Assembly (NCBI GenBank): GCA_038373885.1
Contig: JAWZYV010016967.1
Coordinates: 124,001 to 188,000 of the forward strand
Length of the DNA: 64,000 nucleotides
Direction of reading: 5' to 3'
DNA from: Cheiracanthium punctorium
Taxonomy: Eukaryota > Arthropoda > Arachnida > Araneae > Cheiracanthiidae
A program made the translations under genes and the position numbers. Under the pieces are notes generated by a model that saw nothing but the letters and a program-made list of their open reading frames with translations, had not been told where the DNA came from and did no database searches. Positions 35,977 to 46,716 of this stretch are shown here, piece after piece. The stretch's first letter is position 1; each line of letters opens with the position of its first letter.

Positions 35977-36213
35977 AGCCTCACCATGGCACAGTGGTTA
36001 TGCCACTGAAAATGGTAGACGGCCGAGGTGTGAAGGTCCCGGGTTCGGGTCCCATCGCGCGGCTGTCGATCTAACGGTCTGGAGTTTTGGTAGGTTTTCT
36101 GCAGATGTAACGTGAATACGCGTTAGAACCCCTTAGAAAGTCCTCCTACCAAGGCACCCCTCCATCCTAGGCAGATACCCCGCGTGCAGGTTTGCCCTAA
36201 AAACACAACACAC
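35977..36213 (+). repeat. tRNA-derived SINE, family 1
   Basis: It has CACAGTGGTTATGCC in A-box position and GGTTCGGGTCC (B box) at 36042-36052. The body GATCTAACGGTCTGGAGTTTT and CGTGAATACGCGTTAGAA is shared with 27411-27628 and 59755-59897. Confidence 0.8.
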
Positions 36214-36429
36214 ACCCCTCGGACTTCGCGCAGACGCTGAGTGTTCAAACCCAATCTTACGGGCGCTGTACCGCGGACAGTTCCACTCATAGATTTTTGT
36301 TATTATTTTCCGGATTTTTAAAAATATTTTCGGGGAGATTTTTGTTATTGCTGCGTGATAACTACTGACTTCAGGCTTAATGACTGTGTAAGTACTGTGT
36401 GTAATGACTGTGTAAGTTAAGAATTTTAA

Positions 36430-37080
36430 CCCTGTGAGGCGCAACCCTTTCCCAATGCTGAAAAAGGGCAGCCGTTGCCATCGCTCGACTCAGGCGCGTA
36501 GCCAGGAAAATTTTTCGGGGGGGGGGATATGAACTTATATGCGTATAAATAGACGGAATTTCATCACTAATCCAAAAATTTTGGGGGGGATATATCCCGA
36601 TATCCCTCCCCTGGCTCGACTTAACTACCAGCAAGAGGGCGGACGATCGAAATGTTCATCGCGTGCCACAGATCTAGAGACCCTGGTAGACAGACTAGAG
36701 ACCCTGACGACAGCTGGCTGTGCCGGCACAGCCAGCTGTCGTCAAAAAAAGGGTCTCTAGATCTGTGGCACGCGATGAACCGTCCGCCATCTTGCTGGCA
36801 GTTAAGTCGAGCGATGGCAACGGCTGCCCTTATTTCAGCATTGGACAATCTATCCAGCTGTTCTCGCATTCTTCCATTTTTCAGCAGATGTCAGTTCTGT
36901 TAAAAATAATTGTGACCATTTTTTTACGGGGAAATGACGTGTTAAAAAGTAAAGGATTCTCGTGGAGCTATGTCACCCGCAACTATTTTTATAGAAATCA
37001 AATCTATTCTTCGTGACTGGCAACAGTCAAAACGTCAGAGTTTGGTGTTGACCAGAGCGGGAACACTGCGCGTTAAAGGG
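36430..37080 (+). mobile_element. TTAA-flanked foldback MITE, family A
   Basis: TTAA occurs at 36426-36429 and 37081-37084. The left end is CCCTGTGAGGCGCAACCC and the right end TGCGCGTTAAAGGG. The two arms form a long palindrome around a GACAGCTGGCTGTGCCGGC centre near 36700-36745. Positions 36491-36613 are a G-run MITE inserted in the left arm. Ends beginning CCC next to TTAA are typical of piggyBac-type elements. Confidence 0.88.
36491..36613 (+). mobile_element. G-run MITE, subfamily 2, right end shortened
   Basis: A perfect duplication GCTCGACT occurs at 36483-36490 and 36614-36621. The left end CAGGCGCGTAGCCAGG is intact. The right end stops at CCTG, lacking GCTACGCC. It lies inside the foldback MITE, so it is younger than that insertion. 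Confidence 0.88.
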
Positions 37081-37191
37081 TTAAGAAAGAATTTAAGAAA
37101 ATGTAGTTGTAATTATAGATAATATTTGGTGAGAACTGGGGGTGTGCTGCAATTCCACAGTCCCTACGCACGAACCGCCACTGATCCTGTG

Positions 37192-38017
37192 GTACTTGGC
37201 TAGTGTCGTACAATTAATTCAATGTTCCCGCATGAAACACAGCTCTGGAATACGAACCGAAAAGCAAAAATAGGATGCTTCTTTGCTTTTGGAATCGAGT
37301 TCAATGACCTAAGTGTACTTACTCGCAAAACTTCAAGCTTATCGAGGCGAGACGAAGATTGGATGATGTGAAAATTTTACCGAATGAAGCTGTATGTATC
37401 TGTGGGTTTTCTGAAATCTATGTAAGTGCAGTTGTGCGAACCATAGGATATTCACGGACCGAAAATTCAGAACCCTGCCCGGCCCGGCTTGTAACCAAAA
37501 TGAACTCTGTCTATTCTAAACACTCATGGTACCGACGAAAAGTGTACTGATTATAGGGTGTTCGTTCATTATAGAGGGAGACAAGGAAATGCAAGTACAT
37601 AATAAGCTTATAGACTGTTTAGAATACTTCGCCTGGTTAACCAGGTGGAGGTTTTGAATTTAGATTTGGTGGCTAGTGCAGTGTCAAACTAATTTTTATT
37701 AAAAAGATTTTACAAAACATACAATAAAATTACATAATTATACTGAATTATACACTTTAATTTCTGATGGTAATGATTGGATATTTCAGTGAATAAACGC
37801 ATATTGTCAAACAGCAATGCTACCGGACAGTCTCCGTTTTCTATTTCCAGTTTAAAAAAAAAAAAAAAAAAAAAAAATCTACTATAAGTAAAGAAAACCT
37901 AAGATCTAGTAAATAATAGAAATGCATTCTCACATATATAGTGAAAACGAATTTACTTTGCATGCTTAAATAGCTAGTTGGGAAACGATGCACAAGAGGG
38001 GAGTGGAACATAAAACC
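37192..38017. other. No gene recognised
   Basis: Mixed-composition non-coding sequence with an A run near 37855-37877. The 63-codon frame at 37359-37550 has no family features. Confidence 0.4.
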
Positions 38018-38416
38018 AGAGTTGCCAACCTGGCAAGGACAAAAGTCAGAGGATTTTATTCTAAAAATCACGAGACTTCCTTTCGATTAAAAAACTAAAT
38101 TTTAAAAGATCAAGGATGTATCAGCTGAAACTACATTTTGGAGAGAAAAATAAGAAGCATTTTTGATGCAATTTTTGTTGCCAGAAATAGTATTTTTTGA
38201 GCATAAAAAATAAATAATATTGGGTCATGTCTTTTATTAGGTAGTCAGTATCTTGTAAAAAATTTGGTAACATAAAAAAAATATTTAGTTAGAAAATTAA
38301 AAGCTTGAGTTAATTTTTACACTTGAAGCATTGCAGGATTAAATAAAACAATGTGAAAGAAAAAATAATAATTTTTAAGAGTGATGGGAAAAGATAGAAA
38401 TTGGAATGCTTTAGAA

Positions 38417-38615
38417 CAGGTATGGGAAACCTTTGAGAAGCTGCGGGCCAAATTTTAGGATGTTAGCGAAGTTGCGGGCCAAATTCAGGATGTTACTGAA
38501 GTCACGGGCCGTATAATTGGGATTTATATGGGATTTTGAATGGCTTATATGGGTTTTATACGAAGTTATGATATGTTCCGCGGGATGGATCAAAATCAGT
38601 GGTTGCCCATATGTG
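38417..38615. mobile_element. hAT-type MITE with perfect 8-bp duplication
   Basis: Ends CAGGTATGGGAAACC and GGTTGCCCATATGTG are inverted with 12 of 15 matches. CTTTAGAA occurs at 38409-38416 and 38616-38623. The interior repeats GCGGGCCAAATT twice. Confidence 0.9.
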
Positions 38616-38802
38616 CTTTAGAACATGAAGCTTCACTTCTCATTATACATTAGTCTGTGAAGCCCAATTTTTTTATGTCACATATGAGTGGGTTCCTGGA
38701 ACTAGTTTGCAGAAAAGAGAAAAATGCTGAGAAGGGTTCCTTGCCAAGACGGAACTTAAAAAAAAAAAAATATAAAAAAATATTCAGCCTTCAGCTGAAA
38801 TT

Positions 38803-39812
38803 AGTTTCCCCTCCGCTAAAGAGGTTTTTTGACAGAACCTTTTAATTTGTATTGGCAGCCATGTACAGGATGTATTTGCATGTAAATCAAACGGGGAGAA
38901 ACCAACCGTTCTTCCAGTTTTTCAGATTTGAGAGTTAAATATGCACACACGTACACCAAAAGTCGCCAAGCTTGGCGACTTTTGGCATAGTTCTTGAGGG
39001 AGGCACGTGACCGTGGTCGGACCATTACCTAACTTATGTGGTAGGACGGTATTGTGCTTGAAATGGATGAATGCCCCTAAAATTGCCATTGACCGTAATG
39101 TATTGGAAATCTTTTGAGTGTTCCTGTAGCAGAACTGTAAATGATAAAGACACTTTTTTAATGGAGAAATTCATTTTCTAACTCTTTACAGCATATATCA
39201 CTCCTGCGTCGTTTGAAATAGCCCAAAACCTCTAAAAAACGCTTTGATGAATGTCGGCCCATAGAGCTTAATGTATTTCGAATCTGTTAGGCCATTCTGT
39301 TGATAAACTATCCAGTCGAATGGAACCGAAACGGGAGGTGCACAAATAGATGTTACAACAATCCTAAATATAAAGTTTCAACATTCTACGCCTAATAGTT
39401 TTTGAGATATGCGAGTTTAATGAATTTCGGCCCATTGAGCGTAATGTATTTCGAATGTTTTGGGCGGTCCTGTAGATAAACTATCCAGTCGAATGGAACC
39501 AATAGGGGAGGTGCACAACTAGATCATAGAACAATCCTCAATATCAAATCTCAACATTACGACCAATAGTTTTTGAGATATGCGAGTTACATACATACGT
39601 ACGTACGTACAGACGGCATGGAAAAACTGACCACAATAGACTCTTTGAAAGTTACTTTGAAATTTTTCAAGTATCCATTATTCCAATCATGTGTCGGATC
39701 TTGGTGTGTTTCAAATTTCCGTGAGATCTGTAAGATTTTATTTACTATCAATTATCATCCACGACTTTTTTTGTCTGCCCAAAACTATTACCCTCTTTAG
39801 CGGAGGGTAAAA
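38803..39812. repeat. Element with CCCTCCGCTAAAGAGG inverted ends and internal tandem repeat
   Basis: CCCTCCGCTAAAGAGG near 38810 and CCTCTTTAGCGGAGGG near 39792 are exact inverses. Between them two units of about 178 bp (starting near 39246 and 39421) share AATGTATTTCGAAT, AACTATCCAGTCGAATGGAA and TAGTTTTTGAGATATGCGAG. A CATACGTACGTACGTAC run follows. The family is not identified. Confidence 0.65.
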
Positions 39813-40016
39813 AAAAAAAAAAAAAAAGATTTAAAATTCAAAAAATTGCATTTTTCATGTGACGATTGATAAAAATCAGGAGAAAATGAACAAGTTATCA
39901 AAAATCAGGAGAAATATACCCTAAATCAGATTGGCAGGAGATCAATGAAAAATCAGGAGTCTCCTGCCTAAATCAGGAGAGTTGGCAACCATTTCTCTTC
40001 TACACCCATGTAAAGT

Positions 40017-41210
40017 CTACAACCGGCCCTGGTTGAATGTTGCAAAGAGAATGCCATAAGTCAGAAGGCTGCCAAGTGCGGAGAAAATGAAATTTCTTTC
40101 AATAGTAATGAAGTTCAGAATCTTAAACCCTTCAATACCCTCTTTCATAGCAGTGACAATTTGCCAGCTTCTTAGATGAAAAAATTTTATCGATGATTTC
40201 TGAGCTGTGGCTTTGACATCTGCCGCAGAATTTACAACGTAGGAACCGAAAGTACACAAGCACACAAACTGAAGAAATTCAATAAGTGTGACAATCAGGG
40301 TTGAAATGTTTGTCGAATCCTCCCTAGCGGAAACAAACAGCACACGATAAATGTTCTGAAAAACAATCAGAAGTGTGGCGCTGATAGATGAAAGCAGTAC
40401 CGGGTGTAGAATTCTGTTGGCACTCGAAATGGTTGCCGATATTTTACAGTGGAAATCAAACAGAAGCTCCAAATCTTCGTCCTTGCTGTTCTTGAGTTTT
40501 TTATTCAATGTAGTCAGCAGTTCCTTTATCAGGAAAGATACGGAGCAAAAATAGGCTGCCACAGCTCCATGGCAAAGACCTATGAAGTACAATGCTGAAG
40601 AAATCCACGCACAGGGAGCCAAGAAAGGAGGCGGTATAAATCCATAGAGCTTGTACGTGGAAGGAATTGTGGGAATCCCTGTGTACATAAGATGGAAAGC
40701 ATTACCGTATACGATAGAGTCATTAATTAGAAGAACGATGTTTAACTTAAAAGTGAAGTTCTTCGTAAAGGTTCCGTTTTCACCAAGATCGTGGTATATT
40801 TTAACCAGCCTTTGCATTATGAGTTTAAGTTTTTTCCTCCTTGTGTAAATCAACACCCGGCACAGACAACTCATTAATACGATTATAATTTTGGCTATTG
40901 TGTCCCTTGCGTCTTCAGTATTATTTTTTAGAGACATGAATTGCTCAACTGATTCGAAAATGGCTCTTCCTTCAAACAAAATAAGGAACACTAACGAAAG
41001 GGCAGTCAAAATTACATGTTTTGGGCTGAAATTCATGCCTTTTTCGAAACCTATTCCATGAAGCCACAGATATCTGTTTAGAGTTTTATACAATACTCGA
41101 ACAGAATTCCCGGCAGTGCCCCATAGGCATAGATTAAAAGATTGAGTGTCATATGATTTTCGCTTGAAGAGTATGTGGCTTTTATTATATTTCGGAGTCA
41201 TGACGAACAT
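40017..41210 (-). CDS. Gustatory-receptor-family chemoreceptor, single exon
   Basis: A 397-residue intact frame starting MFVMTPKYNKS with seven hydrophobic segments near residues 64-86, 104-122, 153-172, 194-228, 263-290, 302-326 and 372-393. The C-terminal LLTYGILFATFNQ fits the TY.....Q signature in TM7 of arthropod gustatory receptors, and the length is usual for them. Family members are ligand-gated cation channels in sensory neuron membranes with an intracellular N-terminus. The ligand cannot be told from sequence. The frame has no intron, although many family members have one just before TM7. The stop falls inside CAGGGCCGG, a sequence typical of hAT ends, so the last three residues may come from a transposon. 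There is no second receptor in the window. The start is the first ATG; no alternative in-frame ATG upstream is seen before a stop. Confidence 0.85.
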   Translation of the reverse strand: MFVMTPKYNKSHILFKRKSYDTQSFNLCLWGTAGNSVRVLYKTLNRYLWLHGIGFEKGMNFSPKHVILTALSLVFLILFEGRAIFESVEQFMSLKNNTEDARDTIAKIIIVLMSCLCRVLIYTRRKKLKLIMQRLVKIYHDLGENGTFTKNFTFKLNIVLLINDSIVYGNAFHLMYTGIPTIPSTYKLYGFIPPPFLAPCAWISSALYFIGLCHGAVAAYFCSVSFLIKELLTTLNKKLKNSKDEDLELLFDFHCKISATISSANRILHPVLLSSISATLLIVFQNIYRVLFVSAREDSTNISTLIVTLIEFLQFVCLCTFGSYVVNSAADVKATAQKSSIKFFHLRSWQIVTAMKEGIEGFKILNFITIERNFIFSALGSLLTYGILFATFNQGRL

Positions 41211-42838
41211 TTAAAAACCTTTTCTTCGTCTAAATAACAAAAAACATTCCCTAAATGTTTAAAAAAATATTTTCGATGTACTTACTCCATTTATAAAACT
41301 AAAATATATTTAGATTCTTATATGATGTACTGTTGGACAGAAATGAATCAATGTTACTAGAAACTCAGCAAACGAAAAGCAACTCAAAAGTGATCTAATG
41401 TTTCGCTGTACTCTTGAGTACGCCCAGAACATGCAGAAACTTTTACCTCCATTCTTGAACATAAGCAATCTTTTCAATACCGTCAAGTCTTTTCTAATAT
41501 CTTGAAACAAAATCTGCTCTATGTAACTTTTACACTAAAAATAACCAAGTTTTATCGCCTTTGCCAGGTACAGAAAAGCAGAGAATGTATGACAGTATTG
41601 ATGATACAGATATAAAATCTCAGTCATTTGAATATTTTTATTATTTTAATATCTCCTTGACTACCGCCTACAGTAACTTGAAGAAACCTTACAAATAATA
41701 AATATGTTTTTAAATTTATCAATAATATATTGAAAACTATCATTTATGTAATTCTGGATTTCAAACATGTTAGCTGAATAATTGAAATCGGAATCATTCC
41801 TTTTACAATACATAAGTTAGTACAAAAAAGGAAACCAAGCAATCGTCTACATGACTGTAATAACGTAGTTGTGAGTTATTTTTTGATACCTACTACTAAC
41901 TAGCATGTTTGTATCGGAGAAATGGAAAACATTGTGGACAAAGGAAAGTCTTCGCGTGATAGGGTGAACAACGCGTTTCACGACGCAAGCTTTTTTGCCA
42001 TAGACGAAGCCTTTTTGCCTTTCAAATTTTTTGCCATAGACGAAGCATTTGCTCTTGCAAATGCTCCTGAAATAACAAAGGATTCCAAAGTAGTAAAGAT
42101 ACGCCCCTCTTTATATGTGTTATATATATATATATATATAAATGCTTGAATATTTCAGTTATGTTATACATTTTTTTTAATGTGATATCCAATAGTTATG
42201 TTATTAAGACCACAGGCACAAAATATATTCTGACATAAGCAAAATACATTCTAGGATAATAAAAAATAAAATTGCACACTTATATAATATACTTATAAAT
42301 GATGATAATTCTCACGAATGTCGGCGAGTATGGTAGATGTGACGGGGAAACCTATTCTGGTTTTGCCAAATATCAATAAATGTGATACTTATCCTGATAA
42401 CTTGTACGGTTTATAATTAAGGTCGTGTTGTAGCTTTAACGTCAAAGTACATTATTACTGCATTCAGTACATTTTTATTATATGCGGGGGGGGGGGCGGT
42501 TGATGGAGTATATGATGGGAAATTGGGCCGCAAATATTTAAAGTTTGAGAGGAACTGCATTAAGAATTGTCAAGAATATCCACTTGAAAATGTTTTTTTT
42601 TCTCTTGTTTTATTTAGATAATGAATGATCAATACTGATTAATGTGATATAAAAGAGAATTTAGAAAAAAATTAATAAACACTAGCTACGCGTCTGATGA
42701 CTGTTTCACAAGAGTCTTTTCCGATAGAGTGTAGCACAAACAAAACTGAAGAAGTCAAGTATTGCTTTGAACGACATACTTTTGGGGAGTCCAGTTCTTT
42801 ATTTATAAAACCAACGTCTGAAAATTCACTAATACTCA

Positions 42839-42872
<34 letters not shown>

Positions 42873-44455
42873 TTGTTGTTGGCTCGATATGATTATAAAC
42901 TGAGCGGAAAGCTTTTCATTTAAAACAATCTTACTTTAATGGAACAAGCCATCATAACGTAAGCAAATTAAACGAAGCATTTGGTAGTGATTTTTCAAAA
43001 TAATAGTTCTAATGAATTCATGAATTTTTAAAAAATAATTTTATTTTTACGGTACTTCTAAGTTCTAAAGGGTCTGTAACAGATAAAGTAGATAAATGGT
43101 CAAAAATGAAATTTCTTGCATTACAAACAGTTCAAAGTTAAAATGAAAGTAAAACTATTAGCATTAAAGTGCCAGCTTTTTCTCTATCTCAATTTAGGGA
43201 TCTTTGTGGAAGGTTACATGATTTTAAAGATCAGTATATTCATTTTATATCCGAGAATAAAAATTAACTACTTCAAAAGTGTTTGTTTACTTTTGGCTTT
43301 AATCGAATGTAGGGATGATTAACATTATTTCAGGCTTTAACGCATCGAAAATGAAACAGCCAGATGATGGCTTATTGATAGGCATATGCAGGCAAGTGTG
43401 AATCTAGTAGATAAAATAAAACATGAGCCTTCTAAAGATTTCTGTTATTTTGTTAACAGCATGAGAAAAAAATTAAGGTCGCTGAAAGGCTTTAAAATTT
43501 GTAAGAAAATTTTCAGATATAATATAAATTAACGCGTTGTTGCCTAAGTTAGACAGAAAAAACTAGTTGAAAAGTTGTTTTAAGACCCATTAATTTTAAC
43601 AAATATTCTTGATGTTTTCAAATGTTCAAAAGTTCTCAAATGTTCTTGAAAAAATTCATGAATTTTTTAATTTTCTTGAAAAAATAAGTATTATTCTTGA
43701 AAGATTTAACCGATTAGGGGCGGGTGAGGGGACTATGTAGGTGCTCCAGGCATCACCCATGGAAAAAGTCGCGGGGTTGCGGAACACTCAAAAAATTTCA
43801 AAGAATAACAGTTTTAGTTACTTTTGTTGAAAATAACCTATTGAAAAATCAGAAAAAATCAAACAGTTTTTTTTTTCTTTTTCAGAAAGAGGATCATTTA
43901 TGAAACTGATTACTTTATATTACCGCTTGTCATAGCATAAACTTGAATGATGTTAATCACGAATGGAAGATGGAACACTCACTGTTATTAGCTAAACTTT
44001 GTGTTTCAGAATGCGAAATTCGTTCCATCTTTGTTTATCCCTATGTATACTTGGAACTAAATTCTCATAGAAAAATTTAATGGGTGTTTAATGTTTGTAT
44101 GAATTCTAAAATAAAATTCTACTACTTGACGGCCATGTGCGTGAGTGCTTAGAACTTGAGTACAATCAGGAAAAAATCGATAGATACTGAGCTGCTTTAT
44201 AATTCTAAACTAAGACGACTAAATTATCTTTGAAAACGACTTCCCTAAGACTCTCAACTTAGACAGTTAAGCTAAAACTTCATGTCTGAGTACTAACAGT
44301 TAGGGCAATGAAGAAAATTGAATCAAAAATTGAGCCATAAATCACCTACTGTACGTCCCACCACAGCATATATCGTCCTAAAAAAAAGAACCATATGGTT
44401 ATGCGTGGTCTTGTCCCCCTTCGTATGAATCCTTTGATTCCTTGCAAACAATTGG
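41211..44455. other. Intergenic, upstream side of the receptor gene
   Basis: No gene is recognised. The frame at 41922-42149 contains a local duplication (FFAIDEAF twice) but no domain, and runs into a TA repeat. A minus-strand frame at 41310-41510 does not resemble a receptor exon. An (ATT)n microsatellite lies at 42838-42872 and a G run at 42486-42496. Confidence 0.5.
42838..42872. repeat. (ATT)n microsatellite
   Basis: About eleven ATT units. Confidence 0.95.
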
Positions 44456-45234
44456 TTAACCCTTTGAGACGCAACCCTTTCCCAATGCTGAAAAAAGGGC
44501 AGCCGTTGCCATCGCTCGACTTAACTACCAGCAAGATGGCGGACGATCGAAACGTTCATCGCGTGCCACAGATCTAGAGACCCTTTTTTGACGACAGCCG
44601 GCTGTCGTCAAAAAAGCGAGCGACGGCAACGGCTGCCCTTTTTTCAGCATTGGGCAATCTATTCAGCTGTTCTCACATTCTTCCATTTTTCAGCAGATGT
44701 TAGTGCTGCTAAAAATAATCGTGACCATTTTTTTACGAGAAATGACGTGCTAAAAAGTAACGGATTCTCGTGGAGCTATGTCACCCGCAACTGTTTTTAT
44801 AGAAATCAAATATATTCTTCGTGAATGGCAACAGTTAAAACGTCAGTAGGGATGGACGCGAGACGTGCGAGACGAGAATCGGGTCTGTCTCGTCTCGTCT
44901 CGCAGTGGTAAACCTCTGTCCCGTCTCGCGTCTCGTCTCGTCTCGCAAACACTGTGTCTCGTCTCGAGTCTCGCAAAGAAATTGCTGTCTCGTCTCGCGC
45001 GAGACGCGAGTCTCGCAAAATTAAGGACTGCGATTTCGTTACCATTTTATACTAACTTATTATTGGGATTTTATTGAAAATTAATATTAATAATAACAAT
45101 TACCTACATATAGCCACATTAGTAGATATATTAATAACTATATCAGCATATATCGGCATTTGAAGTAAAAGAAATTGAGATTTAATCCGTATATATAATG
45201 TCACACCGAAAATATAGTATTTATTTTTATTTAC

Positions 45235-45830
45235 TAGCTGCGTGCCCGTTCTTCGCACTGTAGTAAACGAAAATTTTCCTAACATGAGTAATTTCAATTA
45301 ATTCCAGTGATGTGGAATCTAAAATAAAAGCAAAATTATTTGACTCTTGATGTAAAGTTTGCGTCATGAGTATTAACCTGGCATCATTGTAATATAATGA
45401 CTCAAAAAACTACGTCAGTGTCATTCGCGATCAGAAAAGTGAAAAGCTTAGCGGTTTGCAGAGAACTCCCGACTTTCAAAATGTGTTATTTCTACATCAT
45501 ACTGTAGTTCTACATCATACTGTTCAAGTTGTAGCATTAAATACCTCAGACACTACATGAAATGGACAACCGTTTGTTTTAAAATAGCTGCGCACCCGCT
45601 CTTCATACGAGATTGAACTAGCGAATATTTTACTAAAATCATATCTGCATGAGACAAAACAGATTTTTTTTTTTTAAGTTCAAGTAATCTCCTCTGTTGA
45701 AATAACTGCGGGATATATTAACACAAATTAGAATTACTTATCGTTCAGTTGGTTGTAAGATAACCCTTGAAAAATTATAAACAGAACACTTTTAGTCTTT
45801 ATTAAATCTCTACTATTTACTTTAACGTCA
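45235..45830 (-). mobile_element. Two Helitron-like 3'-end remnants
   Basis: CTAGCTGCGTGCCCGTTCTTCGCAC-type sequence (in minus-strand orientation, a CTAG end after a GC hairpin) occurs at 45235, and a diverged copy at 45587. The second continues with GTTGGTTGTAAGATAACC, as at 6514. Confidence 0.5.
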
Positions 45831-46543
45831 ATTTCAAGTCTCTAAAATATGTGTAATTTTTATATTAATGAAAACAAGATTATATTAACGATAATTATAA
45901 TTATTTGCCTAATATTTCCAATAACATTACCGTGTGTGCATTTTTAGATTTCATTATAGTATCTCAGTTGGTTAATAGACGTCTTATTTTTTGTTTATAT
46001 TTTAAATTACTGAACAGTTAATTTGTTGACGACTATCCGTTTGTACTTTTCCACAATAATTTTTAGCGATAGTACTACAGTCGTTATGGTCGCCCTGTTT
46101 ACAGAAAAATTAAACCACAATCCCCCTAATGTATATCCAGTGTGGATTTTTTTTAAAAAATGAAAAGACATCTAACAGGCGAAGATAATTTTAGAATAGA
46201 AACCCAACAGCAAGATAAAATGATGGGGAGGAAAAAAAATTATAAAAGTTTTGCAAGCCGAAGGAAGGGAAAACATGATAATATAAACGAAAAGAGAAAT
46301 AGTTTTTAAAAAAATTGCTTGCATTTCTTTCCGTCCGATATTAATATATAAGAATAAAAAATGTCATTTTAATCTCTTTAAAATAGGCCAACAATAGGGA
46401 TTTAACCGCCCCTAGAAAGTTGTTACCAGGGTGGGCACGCCCCTACGCACGCCGCAACGTGCGGGGGAAAGTTTGAGGATAATATCGGTACAAGGATATT
46501 TCAACCAAGGATATTCAACCATATTTCAACCTACTCAGACTAA

Positions 46544-46716
46544 CAGGGGCGTAGCCAGAAATTTTTCATGGGGGGGGGGGTTATGACTACTGTAACTCAT
46601 ATATATGTATACGTGTGTGTGATAATGTAGAGAAGAACATACATTTTGTATGGCAAAAAATTCCTCATGGGGGGGGTTATGACCCCCCTAACCCCCCCCC
46701 CTTGGCTACGCCTCTG
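46544..46716 (+). mobile_element. G-run MITE, subfamily 1, perfect duplication
   Basis: Ends CAGGGGCGTAGCCA and TGGCTACGCCTCTG. CAGACTAA occurs at 46536-46543 and 46717-46724. Nearly identical to the copy at 32067-32235. Confidence 0.96.

Larger units (their letters stand above)
32542..37183. mobile_element. 4.6-kb hAT-type shell with perfect 8-bp duplication
   Basis: Ends TAGTGGCGGTTC and GAACCGCCACTG are inverted. ATCCTGTG occurs at 32534-32541 and again at 37184-37191, a perfect hAT-length target duplication across 4,642 bp. Most of the length comes from later insertions: elements at 32836-33572 and 33976-34688, repeats at 33718-33880 and 35056-35430, a SINE at 35977, and a piggyBac-like MITE at 36430-37080 that itself holds a G-run MITE. 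No transposase of the shell is recognised. Confidence 0.8.
38018..39995. mobile_element. Possible hAT-like shell (CAGAGTTGCCAAC ends)
   Basis: CAGAGTTGCCAAC at 38020 and GTTGGCAAC at the right share nine bases inverted, and both ends carry AAATCAGGAG/AAAAATCACGAG-type repeats. No target duplication was found. It holds the MITE at 38417-38615 and the repeat at 38803-39812. Confidence 0.35.

Noticed and set aside
41922..42149. 75-codon frame with FFAIDEAF duplicated
   Set aside because: It ends in a TA repeat and has no recognisable domain or splice context.
44806..45077. Arg/Asp/Glu/Thr-rich open frames (RDETRDET type), also at 47371-47675 and 26762-27212
   Set aside because: They are readings of GAGAC/GTCTC repeats in hAT ends, open in several frames at once.
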